DNA of 64,000 nucleotides, taken from positions 4,030,001-4,094,000 of the forward strand of contig NZ_AFEJ02000001.1 in the NCBI RefSeq assembly GCF_000238775.2, given 5' to 3'. Source of the DNA: Acaryochloris sp. CCMEE 5410 (GTDB lineage: Bacteria; Cyanobacteriota; Cyanobacteriia; Thermosynechococcales; Thermosynechococcaceae). The notes under the pieces are model-generated. The model worked only from the letters and a program-made list of their open reading frames with translations, did not search any database and was not told where the DNA came from. Of this stretch, positions 35,068 through 44,279 are shown one piece after another. The translations under genes were made by a program, and so were the position numbers. How positions within the stretch are numbered: the stretch's first letter is position 1; each line of letters starts with the position of its first letter.

Positions 35068-36066
35068 TTAGGTTCGACAACTCAGTTGATACGCTTTAGG
35101 GCTTACAGAAAATTTTCGGCGAAAGGCCGTGCTAAAAGCTTCAGGATTGCGGTAGCCCACGGACAACGCCACAGAAGCAATGGACAAGTTGGCATCTGCC
35201 AAAAGTTGCTTTGCTTGTCCCATCCGATAGTCCTGTAAATACCCAAAAACAGTGGTGCCGAATAGTTGGCGAAACCCTTGTTTTAACTTGCGATCGTTCA
35301 ATCCCACTTGATGGGCTAAATCAATTAAGAGAGGAGGATTATCCGATTGTTGAATCAACAGATCCCGCGCCTGATGCAAACGTTCGATATCATCTTTTCG
35401 TAAGGTAGGTACATTTAGATACTGCTGCTTCCAAGTTTCTAACTGCAGCGTGAGCAACTCTAATGCTTTACTTTCAACATATAAGGCTTGGGTTGCACCT
35501 GTGTAAGGACAGTCCACCACCTGTTGAAGCAACTGCTCCATTTTGGGAGAGATTGGGCCTAAGGACTGGTGAAAGCGATGCTGCGCCTGTCGGCCATGAA
35601 AAATATTGCGTAAAGGGGTGGGAAGTGTCTGATCATCCTGTAGAAAGTGAAAGTAATCGGTGTTGGCATAAATCATGACCACGTGGATCGCTTCTCCGCC
35701 ATACCATTCTTCAATTTCTTCTAAGTCTGGCAGGTGATACAGGTAGTTAAACCCTTTACGTTCCAAATAATCTGGCTGAATACCTTGAATGCCGGGGGTC
35801 TCCACCCTGGCAGATCCAGCTAGAAAAAACTTAGAGGTTAACGGAAAGACGGGTTCATGAATTTGCTCAATCCGGAGAGTTTCTTGTAGTACGCCCTCCC
35901 GAATTTCAATCGTTAATCCACCGCGCAGGTTTAACTGGCGATAAGTGCCTTGGCCTAAGCTTCTGGGCAGCAGAGTTGAGCGATCTAATCCGGTACCAGA
36001 CGAAGACTCTATTTGACCCTGCTGACAAAGCTGGGTGAACTCTGCTGCCTTCAGAAAAAGTGCCAT
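35068..36066 (-). CDS. AraC family transcriptional regulator (PchR-like)
   Basis: A regulator of 332 residues, paralogous to that at 14.8-15.8 kb (shared QVGLNDRKLKQGFRQLFGTT and SVGYRNPEAFSTAFRRKFSV in the C-terminal DNA-binding domain; shared NYLYHLPDLEEIEEW in the sensor half). It sits between TonB receptor 3 and receptor 2 on the same strand, so it may control either. I start at ATG 36066; ATG 36081 overlaps the receptor 3 stop by 11 bases and adds five residues. Confidence 0.9.
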   Translation of the reverse strand: MALFLKAAEFTQLCQQGQIESSSGTGLDRSTLLPRSLGQGTYRQLNLRGGLTIEIREGVLQETLRIEQIHEPVFPLTSKFFLAGSARVETPGIQGIQPDYLERKGFNYLYHLPDLEEIEEWYGGEAIHVVMIYANTDYFHFLQDDQTLPTPLRNIFHGRQAQHRFHQSLGPISPKMEQLLQQVVDCPYTGATQALYVESKALELLTLQLETWKQQYLNVPTLRKDDIERLHQARDLLIQQSDNPPLLIDLAHQVGLNDRKLKQGFRQLFGTTVFGYLQDYRMGQAKQLLADANLSIASVALSVGYRNPEAFSTAFRRKFSVSPKAYQLSCRT

Positions 36067-36070
36067 ATGC

Positions 36071-38638
36071 CTAGAATTCAAACGTCAGGCCAACCCCGAA
36101 ATTAATGCCAGGTTGGGTAATGCGAGCCCGCCGCTGACCAAACGTTGGATCGGTGGTGGTATTGTTTGTTTCATTGTTGAGTCTGCGAGCATCTGCATAG
36201 CGCACATACTCTGCATCAAAGATGTTGTAGATGCCGCCTCGGAGGCTGAGGTTCGGGGTAACTTTGACAAAGCCCGTCAAGTCAACCACTGCAAACCCTC
36301 CCGGAATAAAATCATCCGGTTCGGAATCTACACGAGCAGTGCCCACAAAGGTGCCAATCAATTCAGCCCCCCATTGATCTTCTGGGGCTCGATACCCGAG
36401 GCCAACCACTGCTTCAAAGGGATTCACAGTTTCTAAAGGCTGATTATTTTGGTCGTCATCGCCAATAATCCAGGCTAGCCCCCCAAAGATACGGAATCCA
36501 TGAGGCTCAGAGCTGAACCGATATTCACCTTGGGCTTCAATGCCATAAATACGGACCTGCTCCAGGTTTTGAGACTGGAACACCTGCACACAGCCTGGGG
36601 TAAAAGGCGGGAAGCATCCGGCAGGTTCTGTGCCTGCGGTGCTACCTTCCGCAGCCCCAAAGATAAAGTTGTCATAGATGCTGTAGAACCCAGTAACGCC
36701 AAAGGTCCCTCGTGGAAAGGCTCCTTTAACCCCTAACTCAAAGGTATGGCTGGTTTCCGGCTCTAGATTAGGGTTAGAAATGGTGCGATATCCGCTTTCT
36801 GGGTTAGAAAAACCGCTATTGATTTCAATGTAGTTGGGTCCCCGAAACCCCCGAGCATATCGACCCACTAAGGCAATCTCTGGGGTGACCTTATAAACCA
36901 AACCTAAGCTGGGAGACAGGGCCGAATCATTTAAGTCCGTCGCCTCAGCACCAGGATTATTAAAGAAGAGGGCATCCGGTTGGGTTGTCAGACTGTAGTA
37001 GTCAAAGCGCAGACCCGGAATAACCGTAAATCGGCCTTCGCCAAATTCAATCTCATCTTGTAGATAAACCCCGATGCGCAGGGTGTCGGAATCAGGAAAG
37101 TCTTTGATTGGAAACGCATCCGGTCCAACTCGGTTGGAGATGGCACCCGTATCTAAGTTAATGCGCTGTCCATCTCGGATCCGTTGGTTAAAGGTGCTAG
37201 AAATATCTAATCCATAGGTGAGTTTATGAGCGACGCTGCCCGTGCGAAAATCACTCCGCAACTGGATATCGCCACCGATAATATCTTCAACGAACAGGTT
37301 ATTTAACTCTCGAAACCGTCGGGCTGGGGGCGGGGTGAAGGGCGGTGGTACAAAGGGATTAGCGAAAATATCATTTCTGGTTCGGGTCTCTTGGTAATCC
37401 GATTCTTGGTAGTAGAACTGGACTCGACCAAATTGTAAGAAACTCTCACTCTCAGGATTGTCAAATTTGTAAGCGATACTAAAGCGCGATCGCGTCGTTT
37501 CCGTATCGGTATCATCGTTCAGAATGGTCGTACCCGGAAAGGCTAAGACCAAGTTCAGGTTATCCGCCGCCGTATCGAAGTCTCCCGCTTCATTGAAATA
37601 TTCACCCGTGAGTAGGACGGTATTATGGTCATTGATCTTAAATTCCAGCTTGCCCAACACATTATTGGTCACCCCGAAAAACGGATCTTCAAATCGATCT
37701 TCGGCATTGTTATCTCGTTCAGTATTTTCGCGATGGGTAAAGCGCACCAAACCAGACAGATCGTCCGTGGCCTGGAAGGCAACGGTTCCCGTACCTGAAA
37801 ACCCGGAATTTGAACTCCGAAACTGGGTAGAACCGCTAATGTAGTAATCGCGATCCGTTAATGCCAATAGGTCACTGGGGTCTGGGGTCAGGTAGCTGAC
37901 CACCCCCCCCAAGGCATCACTCCCGTAGAGGGCAGAGGCGGGGCCTCGAATAATTTCTGTCGTCTGCACCGAGCCCACATCGACAAAGTCGCGCCCTAAA
38001 ATCGAACTGCCAAATTCAAAAAAAGTGGGGAGTCGAATCCCATCCACCTGCAGCAAAATCCGGTTACGCTCTAAGCCACGAATATTGTAGTCCGTTGCCC
38101 CATAGGTCCCATCTTCATTGACGCTCACCCCTGGCTCATAGCGAATTAAATCCCGAATATCTTGGCCTAGCTGACGTTGTAACTCCTCTGCTTTGATCAC
38201 CGTGATATTAGCAGGAGAGAGTTGAACGGCCCGTGGCGTCCGAGTACCAGTCACCGTAATTTCCAGCTCTACTTCTTCATCCACGGTGTCGGTCGGTAAT
38301 GCCTCTTCTTCTGCAGAAGGGCGATCGGCTTCATCAGGACCCTCTTGAGATAAGAGTTGGGCATTCGATAGAGGCAGATCTATTTCTGTAATGTCAGGAA
38401 TACCCTCAGCCGTAATAACCGTTGGGACGGGTGGTTCTACTCCAGGCGTAACATCAGCAGTGACATCCAGGGGACAGTCATCTGAGGTTAACAAACAGCG
38501 TGTTTGGTTTGACTGTTTTGTTCTGTCTAACGGTTTATCTTCAACTTGGGACAAGACTGGCTGAGCATTAAGCATACCAGCACCTGTAAGGAGTAAGGCT
38601 AGAGAGAAAGCTGAGGCATGAAATCGAGTCATAGTCAT
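36071..38638 (-). CDS. TonB-dependent receptor of the heme/hemoglobin type (receptor 3)
   Basis: An 855-residue outer membrane receptor without an AMIN domain. After a signal peptide (LNAQPVLSQ) a Glu/Asp-rich linker leads to the TonB-box region LEITVTGTRTPRAV, the plug (DIRDLIRYEPGVSVNED; TEIIRGPASALYGSDALGG) and a barrel whose end carries LSLRGGIYNIFDAEYVRYAD, the form seen in heme, hemoglobin and transferrin receptors. Heme is therefore a plausible ligand (inference); I do not see a diagnostic FRAP/NPNL box. ATG 38632 is an alternative start. It is divergent from the dps gene. Confidence 0.9.
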   Translation of the reverse strand: MTMTRFHASAFSLALLLTGAGMLNAQPVLSQVEDKPLDRTKQSNQTRCLLTSDDCPLDVTADVTPGVEPPVPTVITAEGIPDITEIDLPLSNAQLLSQEGPDEADRPSAEEEALPTDTVDEEVELEITVTGTRTPRAVQLSPANITVIKAEELQRQLGQDIRDLIRYEPGVSVNEDGTYGATDYNIRGLERNRILLQVDGIRLPTFFEFGSSILGRDFVDVGSVQTTEIIRGPASALYGSDALGGVVSYLTPDPSDLLALTDRDYYISGSTQFRSSNSGFSGTGTVAFQATDDLSGLVRFTHRENTERDNNAEDRFEDPFFGVTNNVLGKLEFKINDHNTVLLTGEYFNEAGDFDTAADNLNLVLAFPGTTILNDDTDTETTRSRFSIAYKFDNPESESFLQFGRVQFYYQESDYQETRTRNDIFANPFVPPPFTPPPARRFRELNNLFVEDIIGGDIQLRSDFRTGSVAHKLTYGLDISSTFNQRIRDGQRINLDTGAISNRVGPDAFPIKDFPDSDTLRIGVYLQDEIEFGEGRFTVIPGLRFDYYSLTTQPDALFFNNPGAEATDLNDSALSPSLGLVYKVTPEIALVGRYARGFRGPNYIEINSGFSNPESGYRTISNPNLEPETSHTFELGVKGAFPRGTFGVTGFYSIYDNFIFGAAEGSTAGTEPAGCFPPFTPGCVQVFQSQNLEQVRIYGIEAQGEYRFSSEPHGFRIFGGLAWIIGDDDQNNQPLETVNPFEAVVGLGYRAPEDQWGAELIGTFVGTARVDSEPDDFIPGGFAVVDLTGFVKVTPNLSLRGGIYNIFDAEYVRYADARRLNNETNNTTTDPTFGQRRARITQPGINFGVGLTFEF

Positions 38639-38792
38639 CCAAGGAGGTTAAGAGATAGCAGATTTAAACCTTTTGAGAGGGGAAAACGTTACCTTTAAAG
38701 GCAAAGCTTGAAGCCAAACGCCCACAGGCATCTCAATTCCAGAGAAAAAGAGATGTCCGTCTGCACGTGCCATTTTCTGAGAGAGGAATATT

Positions 38793-39320
38793 ATGTCTAC
38801 TGCTGTAGTTCAACCTTTCGGCCAGATAGCTGACAATCCAGTCTTGCTGGATCGGTCTGCTACTGAACCGATTTGCGAGGGTATGAATACTGCCCTGGCT
38901 AGTTTCCAGGCGTTGTATTTGCAATATCAAAAGCATCATTTTGTCGTCGAAGGGGCTGAGTTTTACCAGCTCCACAACTTTTTCCAAGAGTGTGGGGATG
39001 CCACCAAAAGCCATGTTCATGATCTTGGCGAACGTCTAAATGGTTTAGGAGGGGTACCCGCCGCTAGTTTTAGCAAGCTAGCGGAGCTATGTTGTTTTGA
39101 ACCCGAAGCAGACGGTGTGTATAACTGTCGAACCATGGTGGAGCATGACCTAGCTGCTGAACAGGCTGTGATCAAACTACTTCGTAGCCAAGCGTCCCAG
39201 GCAGAAAGTCTAGGAGATCGCGGTACTCGCTACTTGTATGAGCAGATGCTGCTAGCGACAGAAGAGCGAGCCTACCATTTGGCCCATTTTTTGGCCTCTG
39301 ACAAGCTGGTTGTGGCGTGA
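38793..39320 (+). CDS. Dps family ferritin-like protein
   Basis: A 175-residue member of the Dps family, 12-subunit shells that oxidise and store iron and protect DNA from peroxide. The ferroxidase-type segment [20 protein letters not shown] corresponds to the conserved His/Asp/Glu stretch, with Lys-His-His replacing the usual Asn-X-His. Length is typical. GAGAGG is six bases before ATG 38793. It faces heme-type receptor 3 and is convergent with exbD, so iron storage sits directly beside iron import. Confidence 0.9.
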   Translation: MSTAVVQPFGQIADNPVLLDRSATEPICEGMNTALASFQALYLQYQKHHFVVEGAEFYQLHNFFQECGDATKSHVHDLGERLNGLGGVPAASFSKLAELCCFEPEADGVYNCRTMVEHDLAAEQAVIKLLRSQASQAESLGDRGTRYLYEQMLLATEERAYHLAHFLASDKLVVA

Positions 39321-39331
39321 TCCGGTAATCG

Positions 39332-39736
39332 TCATGGTTTCTTTGTGGCGGCAATGGCCAGCTTCGCACCTTCAATTTCGCGAATGCGGTCCATCACCGT
39401 CACAACGCGGCCATGCCCCACTTGCTCATCCGCATGGATGACCACTACGACCTTTTTGGCTGTTTCCGTTAAGTCTTGAACTTCTGTTGCTAAAGCATCC
39501 AGCTGGATCGGTTCTCGGTTGAGCGCTAAATCCCCCGTCTCACCAATGGTGACCGTCACCTTGGTTGATAGCTGCGGCTTCACTGTTTTTGCCTGGGGCA
39601 AATTCACAGGTAGAGCATCACTGCGGTTGAGGAATAACGTGGCAATGATAAAAAAGGACAGAATTGCAAAAATAACATCAATCATCGGCACAATATTGAT
39701 CTGAGCCGGTGGATTGGGATCATCGGGTAAGCGCAT
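39332..39736 (-). CDS. exbD: ExbD, energy transducer for TonB
   Basis: A 134-residue inner membrane protein with one N-terminal helix (INIVPMIDVIFAILSFFIIA) carrying the key Asp, and a periplasmic domain. It forms the proton-driven motor with ExbB. AGAGG precedes ATG 39736, which overlaps the end of exbB by 17 bases; frames opening at 39757 or 39841 lack family similarity in the extra part. The order exbB-exbD and the divergent tonB upstream complete a TonB system for the receptors. Confidence 0.92.
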   Translation of the reverse strand: MRLPDDPNPPAQINIVPMIDVIFAILSFFIIATLFLNRSDALPVNLPQAKTVKPQLSTKVTVTIGETGDLALNREPIQLDALATEVQDLTETAKKVVVVIHADEQVGHGRVVTVMDRIREIEGAKLAIAATKKP

Positions 39737-40391
39737 GACTGCCTCTTTGTCGTTCATAGCGATGGCGATAGAGCAACTCCAACTGTCCCCCGTACTCTTG
39801 AATAAAAGCCAACTGTCGTTGATATAAACTGCGGAACGCATTGGCGAAAATAAGTGTTGAAATCGCTACAATCAACCCTGCAGCTGTTGAGATTAAGGCT
39901 GTACTAATCCCCCCCGTCACTCCTGCTGTTTCACTCCCCCCGATATTGCCCATATCGAGTGAAGAGAAGGAGTTAATTAGACCCAATACCGTTCCCAGTA
40001 GGCCAAGTAAAGGGGCAATGCTAATAATGGTGTCAAACACCGTGGTAAACCGCTTTAACGTAGGTAGCTCAGCTTGGGCTTCACTCTCCAACGCCAAACG
40101 GAATTCATCCGGTGTGGGCTCCTCTAACGATAGAGCTGCTAAGAAAATGCGCGCGATGGGATACTTTGTCTGCTCCTGCACATACCCCAACGCATCATAA
40201 ATATTATCGAGCCGATAGAGCTGCAGCGTCCGCTTGACGATTCGCAGTTGATTGCGATTTAGCCTGGCCCAAAAGATCAATCGCTCAATCACCAGAGCCA
40301 TGGCAATTAGTGAAAATACCATGAGAGGGAGCATTACAATTCCCCCCGCCGTAATGATTTGGCCAAATTGCATGTATGTATACCACTCCAT
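39720..40391 (-). CDS. exbB: ExbB/TolQ/MotA family proton channel
   Basis: A three-helix inner membrane protein of about 220 residues: helix 1 near FGQIITAGGIVMLPLMVFSL, helices 2-3 in FDTIISIAPLLGLLGTVLGL and GGISTALISTAAGLIVAIST, the conserved core of ExbB. It works with ExbD and TonB. Start choice is uncertain: GTG 40433, ATG 40391 and ATG 40373 are all in frame, and I take 40391. Divergent from tonB across 390 AT-rich bases. Confidence 0.92.
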   Translation of the reverse strand: MEWYTYMQFGQIITAGGIVMLPLMVFSLIAMALVIERLIFWARLNRNQLRIVKRTLQLYRLDNIYDALGYVQEQTKYPIARIFLAALSLEEPTPDEFRLALESEAQAELPTLKRFTTVFDTIISIAPLLGLLGTVLGLINSFSSLDMGNIGGSETAGVTGGISTALISTAAGLIVAISTLIFANAFRSLYQRQLAFIQEYGGQLELLYRHRYERQRGSHALTR

Positions 40392-40433
40392 ACTGCGATA
40401 GGGAAGACCGATTGCTGTGACCGAAACCTGCAC

Positions 40434-40781
40434 TGGCTCTAAAAAGCGCTAATCCTGTGAAGACTCACAACTAGAGACCCTGACACAGCAATCACCCTTG
40501 CTGAACCTAAGCCATCTAGTTCATTAGAGATGTCGGCACAATCAGCCATAGATGAGACCGTATCTTTAATGATATATATTGTCAAGTAATTAAAAGCAGA
40601 TCGGGTAATAAATAGAAATTCCTTATTGATGGGATAAAGAAGCAAATTGCCTAAATTTTCCTGAAAACTCTATTTTTATGAGATCTTGAGAATTTTATTT
40701 ACCTTGATAAAGTTCATAGATAACTTTCATTTACTAAGAATATTGTGTATCGTTTAAACCGATCTATTCTCAGTTATTCAC
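40434..40781. promoter_or_regulatory. Divergent exbB/tonB promoter region
   Basis: About 350 AT-rich bases between the divergent genes. CTTGAGAATTTTATTTACC (40685-40703) holds one half of the recurring Fur-type box, and TTCTCAGTTATT near 40769-40780 holds another. No gene is apparent. Confidence 0.35.
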
Positions 40782-42422
40782 ATGAGTCTCAATCCGTTCT
40801 CTAGCACTCATAAAGAGAACGAAGAGCGCTTTGTCCGCACCGTTCTGGCATGTACTTTGCCAGGGTCCCTAGTGTTGCACTCTTTGTTTTTCGGAATTAG
40901 TGTCGGTTTACCCTCCTCTGAAGAGATTGATCTAGCCGAGGACGATGCCATTGAAATTGCAGTCGTAGATGCGCCAGTAGAAGAACTTGAAGAAGAAGAC
41001 CCGATTCTGGAGGATCTAGAACCTGAACCGTTGGAAGAGCTGGAAGACCCAGATGCTGCTGAGCTAGTAGAGGATGTGCCGGAACCTGTGGCATTGAATT
41101 CAGTGCCTGAACCGCCGCTTCCAGAATCAGAAGAACGCCCAGAGCCACTGCAAGAATCTGAGCCTCCTGAAGAACCATCTGAAACGCCACCAGAAGGACC
41201 AGAAACTAGTGACACAACAGAGGAATCTCCTTCCACCGCCAAAACAACTGACCAGTCTGAACCCACGTCCTCTGCTTCAGAAGAAGATGCTCCGTCTCAG
41301 GCACCTGTAAAAACTGGAGAAGCTACGCCTGCCGATCCAGGCTCGTCAGCTGAGAAAACTGCAGCCAAATCGACCGCTAAGCCATTAGGAGCTGCGAAAC
41401 GCAAAGTATCCAAATCTGGACTATCGACAGCCAAGACATCCAAGGGCAAAACGTCTTGGTCTAAGTCTAGACGAGGAAAAGCCAAACCGACTAAGGGGCC
41501 GAAAAAAACAGCGGTGAATACTCAACCCAAAGCCCCTATCAAGCCCAAAAAGGTACAGAAAAAAGGGCGCTCGAAAAAACTGGGCATTGGGTATAAAAAA
41601 GACGCGAAATCGAAAACGACCGCTGGGTTATCAGAACGGTTTATTCCAGTTCTCAAGAATGGCAAGGTGGTGGATCTACAGCTTGAGCGATCTACAGGCG
41701 ATCCTGAACTGGATAAGGCGATTGAAAAGGATAAGAAGAAATTTCTTAAGCAGGTTAAGAAACAGCTGAAGTCTGTGCCAGAAGAAAGGCGGAGTAAACC
41801 CATTAAAATTCGGTTTGAAGCGAATGATTTGACGGCAAAAGAGCGAGAACAAGCTCGTAAAAATCGAGCTTTATCCCAGCAGCGGGCTCAAGAGCGAGCA
41901 GCCGCTAAAGCTCGTCGAGCAAGGCAGCAGGCCCCAGCTGCAGCCCCAGCTGCAGCCCCAGCTAGACCAGCAGATACACCAGTGAGTGCTCCGAGCACTC
42001 CAGCTCCGGCAGCAGCTACCGCTCCAATATCGACTCCGGCCCCAGCCCCAGCTCCAGTAACCTCTCCAGTGGCTGATCCGGCTCCAGGTCCCGTTCCGGA
42101 ACCCGCTTCAGCCCCAGCACCAGCTCCAGTTTCTGCCCCAGCCCCAGCTCCAGTACCCGCTCCGGTTCCGGCCCCTGCCCCACCTCCAGCCCCGGCTTAT
42201 GTACCGCCTGCTCCGGCCCCAGCCCCAGTTCCGGCTTATGTACCACCCGCTCCAGCTCCAGCATATGTACCGCCGCCCGCTTCGGCTCCAACCCCGGCTT
42301 ATGTACCACCCGTTCCGGCTCCAACCCCAGCTTATGTACCGCCCGCTCCGGCTCCAGCATATGTACCACCACCTGCTCCAGTTTCTGCCCCAGCTCCAGC
42401 TGCTCCACCTCCTTTAGAGTAA
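40782..42422 (+). CDS. tonB: TonB-like energy transducer with long Pro-Ala C-terminal tail
   Basis: A 546-residue TonB-like protein. Residues about 25-46 form the membrane anchor (LPGSLVLHSLFFGISVGL); residues 50-190 are Glu/Pro/Asp-rich; 190-280 are Lys/Ser-rich, the usual periplasm-spanning character. A TonB C-terminal-like domain follows at about 283-345 (RFIPVLKNGKVVDLQLERS; LDKAIEKDKKKFLKQVKKQ). Unusually it is not the end: about 160 more residues, mainly Pro and Ala with about seven YVPP units, follow from 383. TonB proteins normally end with the receptor-binding domain. It heads an operon with a second iron-chelate ABC transporter. Confidence 0.85.
   Translation: MSLNPFSSTHKENEERFVRTVLACTLPGSLVLHSLFFGISVGLPSSEEIDLAEDDAIEIAVVDAPVEELEEEDPILEDLEPEPLEELEDPDAAELVEDVPEPVALNSVPEPPLPESEERPEPLQESEPPEEPSETPPEGPETSDTTEESPSTAKTTDQSEPTSSASEEDAPSQAPVKTGEATPADPGSSAEKTAAKSTAKPLGAAKRKVSKSGLSTAKTSKGKTSWSKSRRGKAKPTKGPKKTAVNTQPKAPIKPKKVQKKGRSKKLGIGYKKDAKSKTTAGLSERFIPVLKNGKVVDLQLERSTGDPELDKAIEKDKKKFLKQVKKQLKSVPEERRSKPIKIRFEANDLTAKEREQARKNRALSQQRAQERAAAKARRARQQAPAAAPAAAPARPADTPVSAPSTPAPAAATAPISTPAPAPAPVTSPVADPAPGPVPEPASAPAPAPVSAPAPAPVPAPVPAPAPPPAPAYVPPAPAPAPVPAYVPPAPAPAYVPPPASAPTPAYVPPVPAPTPAYVPPAPAPAYVPPPAPVSAPAPAAPPPLE
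41930..42420 (+). repeat. Degenerate tandem repeats encoding Pro-Ala tail
   Basis: Imperfect direct repeats of GCTCCAGCCCC-type units, with longer units around TATGTACCGCC (about 42198-42370), encode the TonB tail. Such tracts change length easily by slippage. Confidence 0.8.
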
Positions 42423-42483
42423 AGAGATAAGCGCTTACCTTATGTTCAATTCACCCTCAACGTTTTAGGCGGACTCAAAAGCT

Positions 42484-43464
42484 GTGCAACGTGCTTCATT
42501 GATGGGCATCTTAGGTGCCGGACTCGTCATTACTATTTTGCTGTCCTTAGGCCAAGGCTCTGTGGATATGGGCTTGCAAGAAGTCTGGCAAGCCCTGTGG
42601 CACCAAGGACCTGAACTAAATCAAACCATCCTATGGGACCTGAGATTGCCTCGGATTGCCGCTGCACTTCTGGTGGGATCTGCCTTGGGAATGTCGGGAG
42701 CCTTATTGCAAGGAATGCTACGAAACGGTCTGGCCGATCCGTTTATCCTAGGGATTTCGGCAGGGGCTGGTTTGGTTGCGATCGCACTTCTTACCCTTAA
42801 TATCTTCCTAAGCTGGTTGCCCGTCGCTGCCTGGGTTGGCGCTGTTGTGACTTCGGCCTTAGTCTATCGTTTAGGCCATACTGCCAACGGTATCGCTGTG
42901 GAACGTTTGGTCTTAGGTGGGGTTGCGGTTAGCTCTTTATTAGGTGCAGTACAAACCACCCTGCTGTTGTTGTCCGATGATGGTCGGATTCAAGCCGCTC
43001 TGAATTGGCTGATTGGCAGTTTGAATGGACGAGGCTGGACAGAAGTGGTGAATGCTGGCCCCTATATTGGCGGTGCGCTGATAGCAGGCTGTTTGCTGTC
43101 CCGCAATATTAATATCCTCAATTTGGGAGATGAACTAGCGGTAGGCTTGGGGGTATCGTTGACGCGATCGCGCCTCTTAATCGGTGGAATAGCCACCCTA
43201 TTAGCCGCTAGTGCCGTCAGCATGGCGGGATTAATTGGCTTTGTCGGTTTAGTCGTCCCCCATGGTGTCCGCCTCTTAGTCGGCACAGACTATCGCTGGG
43301 TCGTCCCTTTATCTGCTCTTGGCGGAGCCTGGGTGTTGATTTTAGCCGATCTGCTGGCTCGGTTAGGATCCGTTGAACTGCCTGTAGGTGCAGTCACTGC
43401 TCTCTTAGGTTCTCCTCTGTTTATTTGGCTGCTGTATCGTCGTATGTCTCCGTTAGGAGTATGA
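42484..43464 (+). CDS. Iron-chelate/cobalamin-type ABC permease (FecCD family)
   Basis: A 326-residue BtuC/FecCD permease with many hydrophobic helices. Landmarks are LRLPRIAAALLVGSALGMSG, NGLADPFILGISAGAGL, LIGFVGLVVPHGVRLLVG and LPVGAVTALLGSPLFIWLL. A single permease gene implies a homodimer. GTG 42484 is used; ATG 42502 is possible. The next gene begins on its stop codon (ATGA). Substrate may be a ferric chelate, heme or a corrinoid; the TonB gene immediately before it favours a TonB-linked ligand. Confidence 0.92.
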   Translation: MQRASLMGILGAGLVITILLSLGQGSVDMGLQEVWQALWHQGPELNQTILWDLRLPRIAAALLVGSALGMSGALLQGMLRNGLADPFILGISAGAGLVAIALLTLNIFLSWLPVAAWVGAVVTSALVYRLGHTANGIAVERLVLGGVAVSSLLGAVQTTLLLLSDDGRIQAALNWLIGSLNGRGWTEVVNAGPYIGGALIAGCLLSRNINILNLGDELAVGLGVSLTRSRLLIGGIATLLAASAVSMAGLIGFVGLVVPHGVRLLVGTDYRWVVPLSALGGAWVLILADLLARLGSVELPVGAVTALLGSPLFIWLLYRRMSPLGV

Positions 43465-44279
43465 CCATGCTCCTAGACCTGCAAAAAATTAGCGGTGGTT
43501 ATGGCCAAACCAGCATTGTTAAAGATATTGCTTTTACCTTGCAGGAGGGCGAGTGGCTGAGTTTATTGGGGGCGAATGGCTCCGGGAAATCGACCTTATT
43601 AAAACTGATCAGCCGCATGTTGCCCCTGCAAGCAGGCACCATTCTCCTGGATGGCAAAGCCATTCAACAGCAATCCACCCAGGCCGTCGCCCAACAGATG
43701 GCCGTCTTGCCCCAGCACCAAACGCTACCTGCAGGGCTAACCGTTCACCAACTGGTCTGCTTAGGCCGGACCCCCTATCAATCCTGGTGGCAATGGTCGC
43801 TGACACCCACAGATCATGAGCATATTAAACGAGCCTTGGCCCAAACGGGGATGTTGTCATTTCGCAACCGCCCCCTGGAAAACCTGTCAGGTGGCGAACG
43901 CCAGCGAGCTTTTTTAGCCTTGGCGTTAGCTCAAAATCCCAAAGTCTTGCTGCTAGATGAGCCTACGACTTTTTTAGATTTACACCATCAGCTCGAATTG
44001 CTAGAGCTTCTGAAATCCCTCAATCAAGATCGCGGGCTGACGATTCTGACCGTTCTCCATGATGTTAATCTCGCGATTCGCTATAGTGCTCGCCTAGCGC
44101 TGCTGAAACAAGGACAGCTCTTTGATTTGGGGTCTCCCCAACAAGTGCTCACCCCCCATAATCTGGCTCAAGTTTTTGGCATCACCGCTGCCCTGATGGA
44201 TAGCCCTGTGGGCTTACAAATCTGTGCCATCCGCGCAGCCGATACACCTGTTCCTTCAACCGTTTCGTCCCATGACTAA
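43461..44279 (+). CDS. Iron-chelate/cobalamin-type ABC ATPase
   Basis: A 272-residue ABC ATPase with Walker A GANGSGKST (37-45), signature LSGGE (142-146) and Walker B LLLDEPT (163-169), and switch His in VLHDVNLA. ATG 43461 overlaps the permease stop and follows TAGGAGT; an upstream in-frame ATG at 43425 would overlap more. It belongs to the FecE/BtuD/HmuV group. Works with the adjacent permease and binding protein. Confidence 0.93.
   Translation: MTMLLDLQKISGGYGQTSIVKDIAFTLQEGEWLSLLGANGSGKSTLLKLISRMLPLQAGTILLDGKAIQQQSTQAVAQQMAVLPQHQTLPAGLTVHQLVCLGRTPYQSWWQWSLTPTDHEHIKRALAQTGMLSFRNRPLENLSGGERQRAFLALALAQNPKVLLLDEPTTFLDLHHQLELLELLKSLNQDRGLTILTVLHDVNLAIRYSARLALLKQGQLFDLGSPQQVLTPHNLAQVFGITAALMDSPVGLQICAIRAADTPVPSTVSSHD

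Noticed and set aside
40808-42408. Several long frames antisense to tonB
   Set aside because: They arise from the Glu/Pro- and Pro/Ala-rich repeats of tonB; the Ser/Gly- and Leu/Glu-rich products are mirror images of the repeats.
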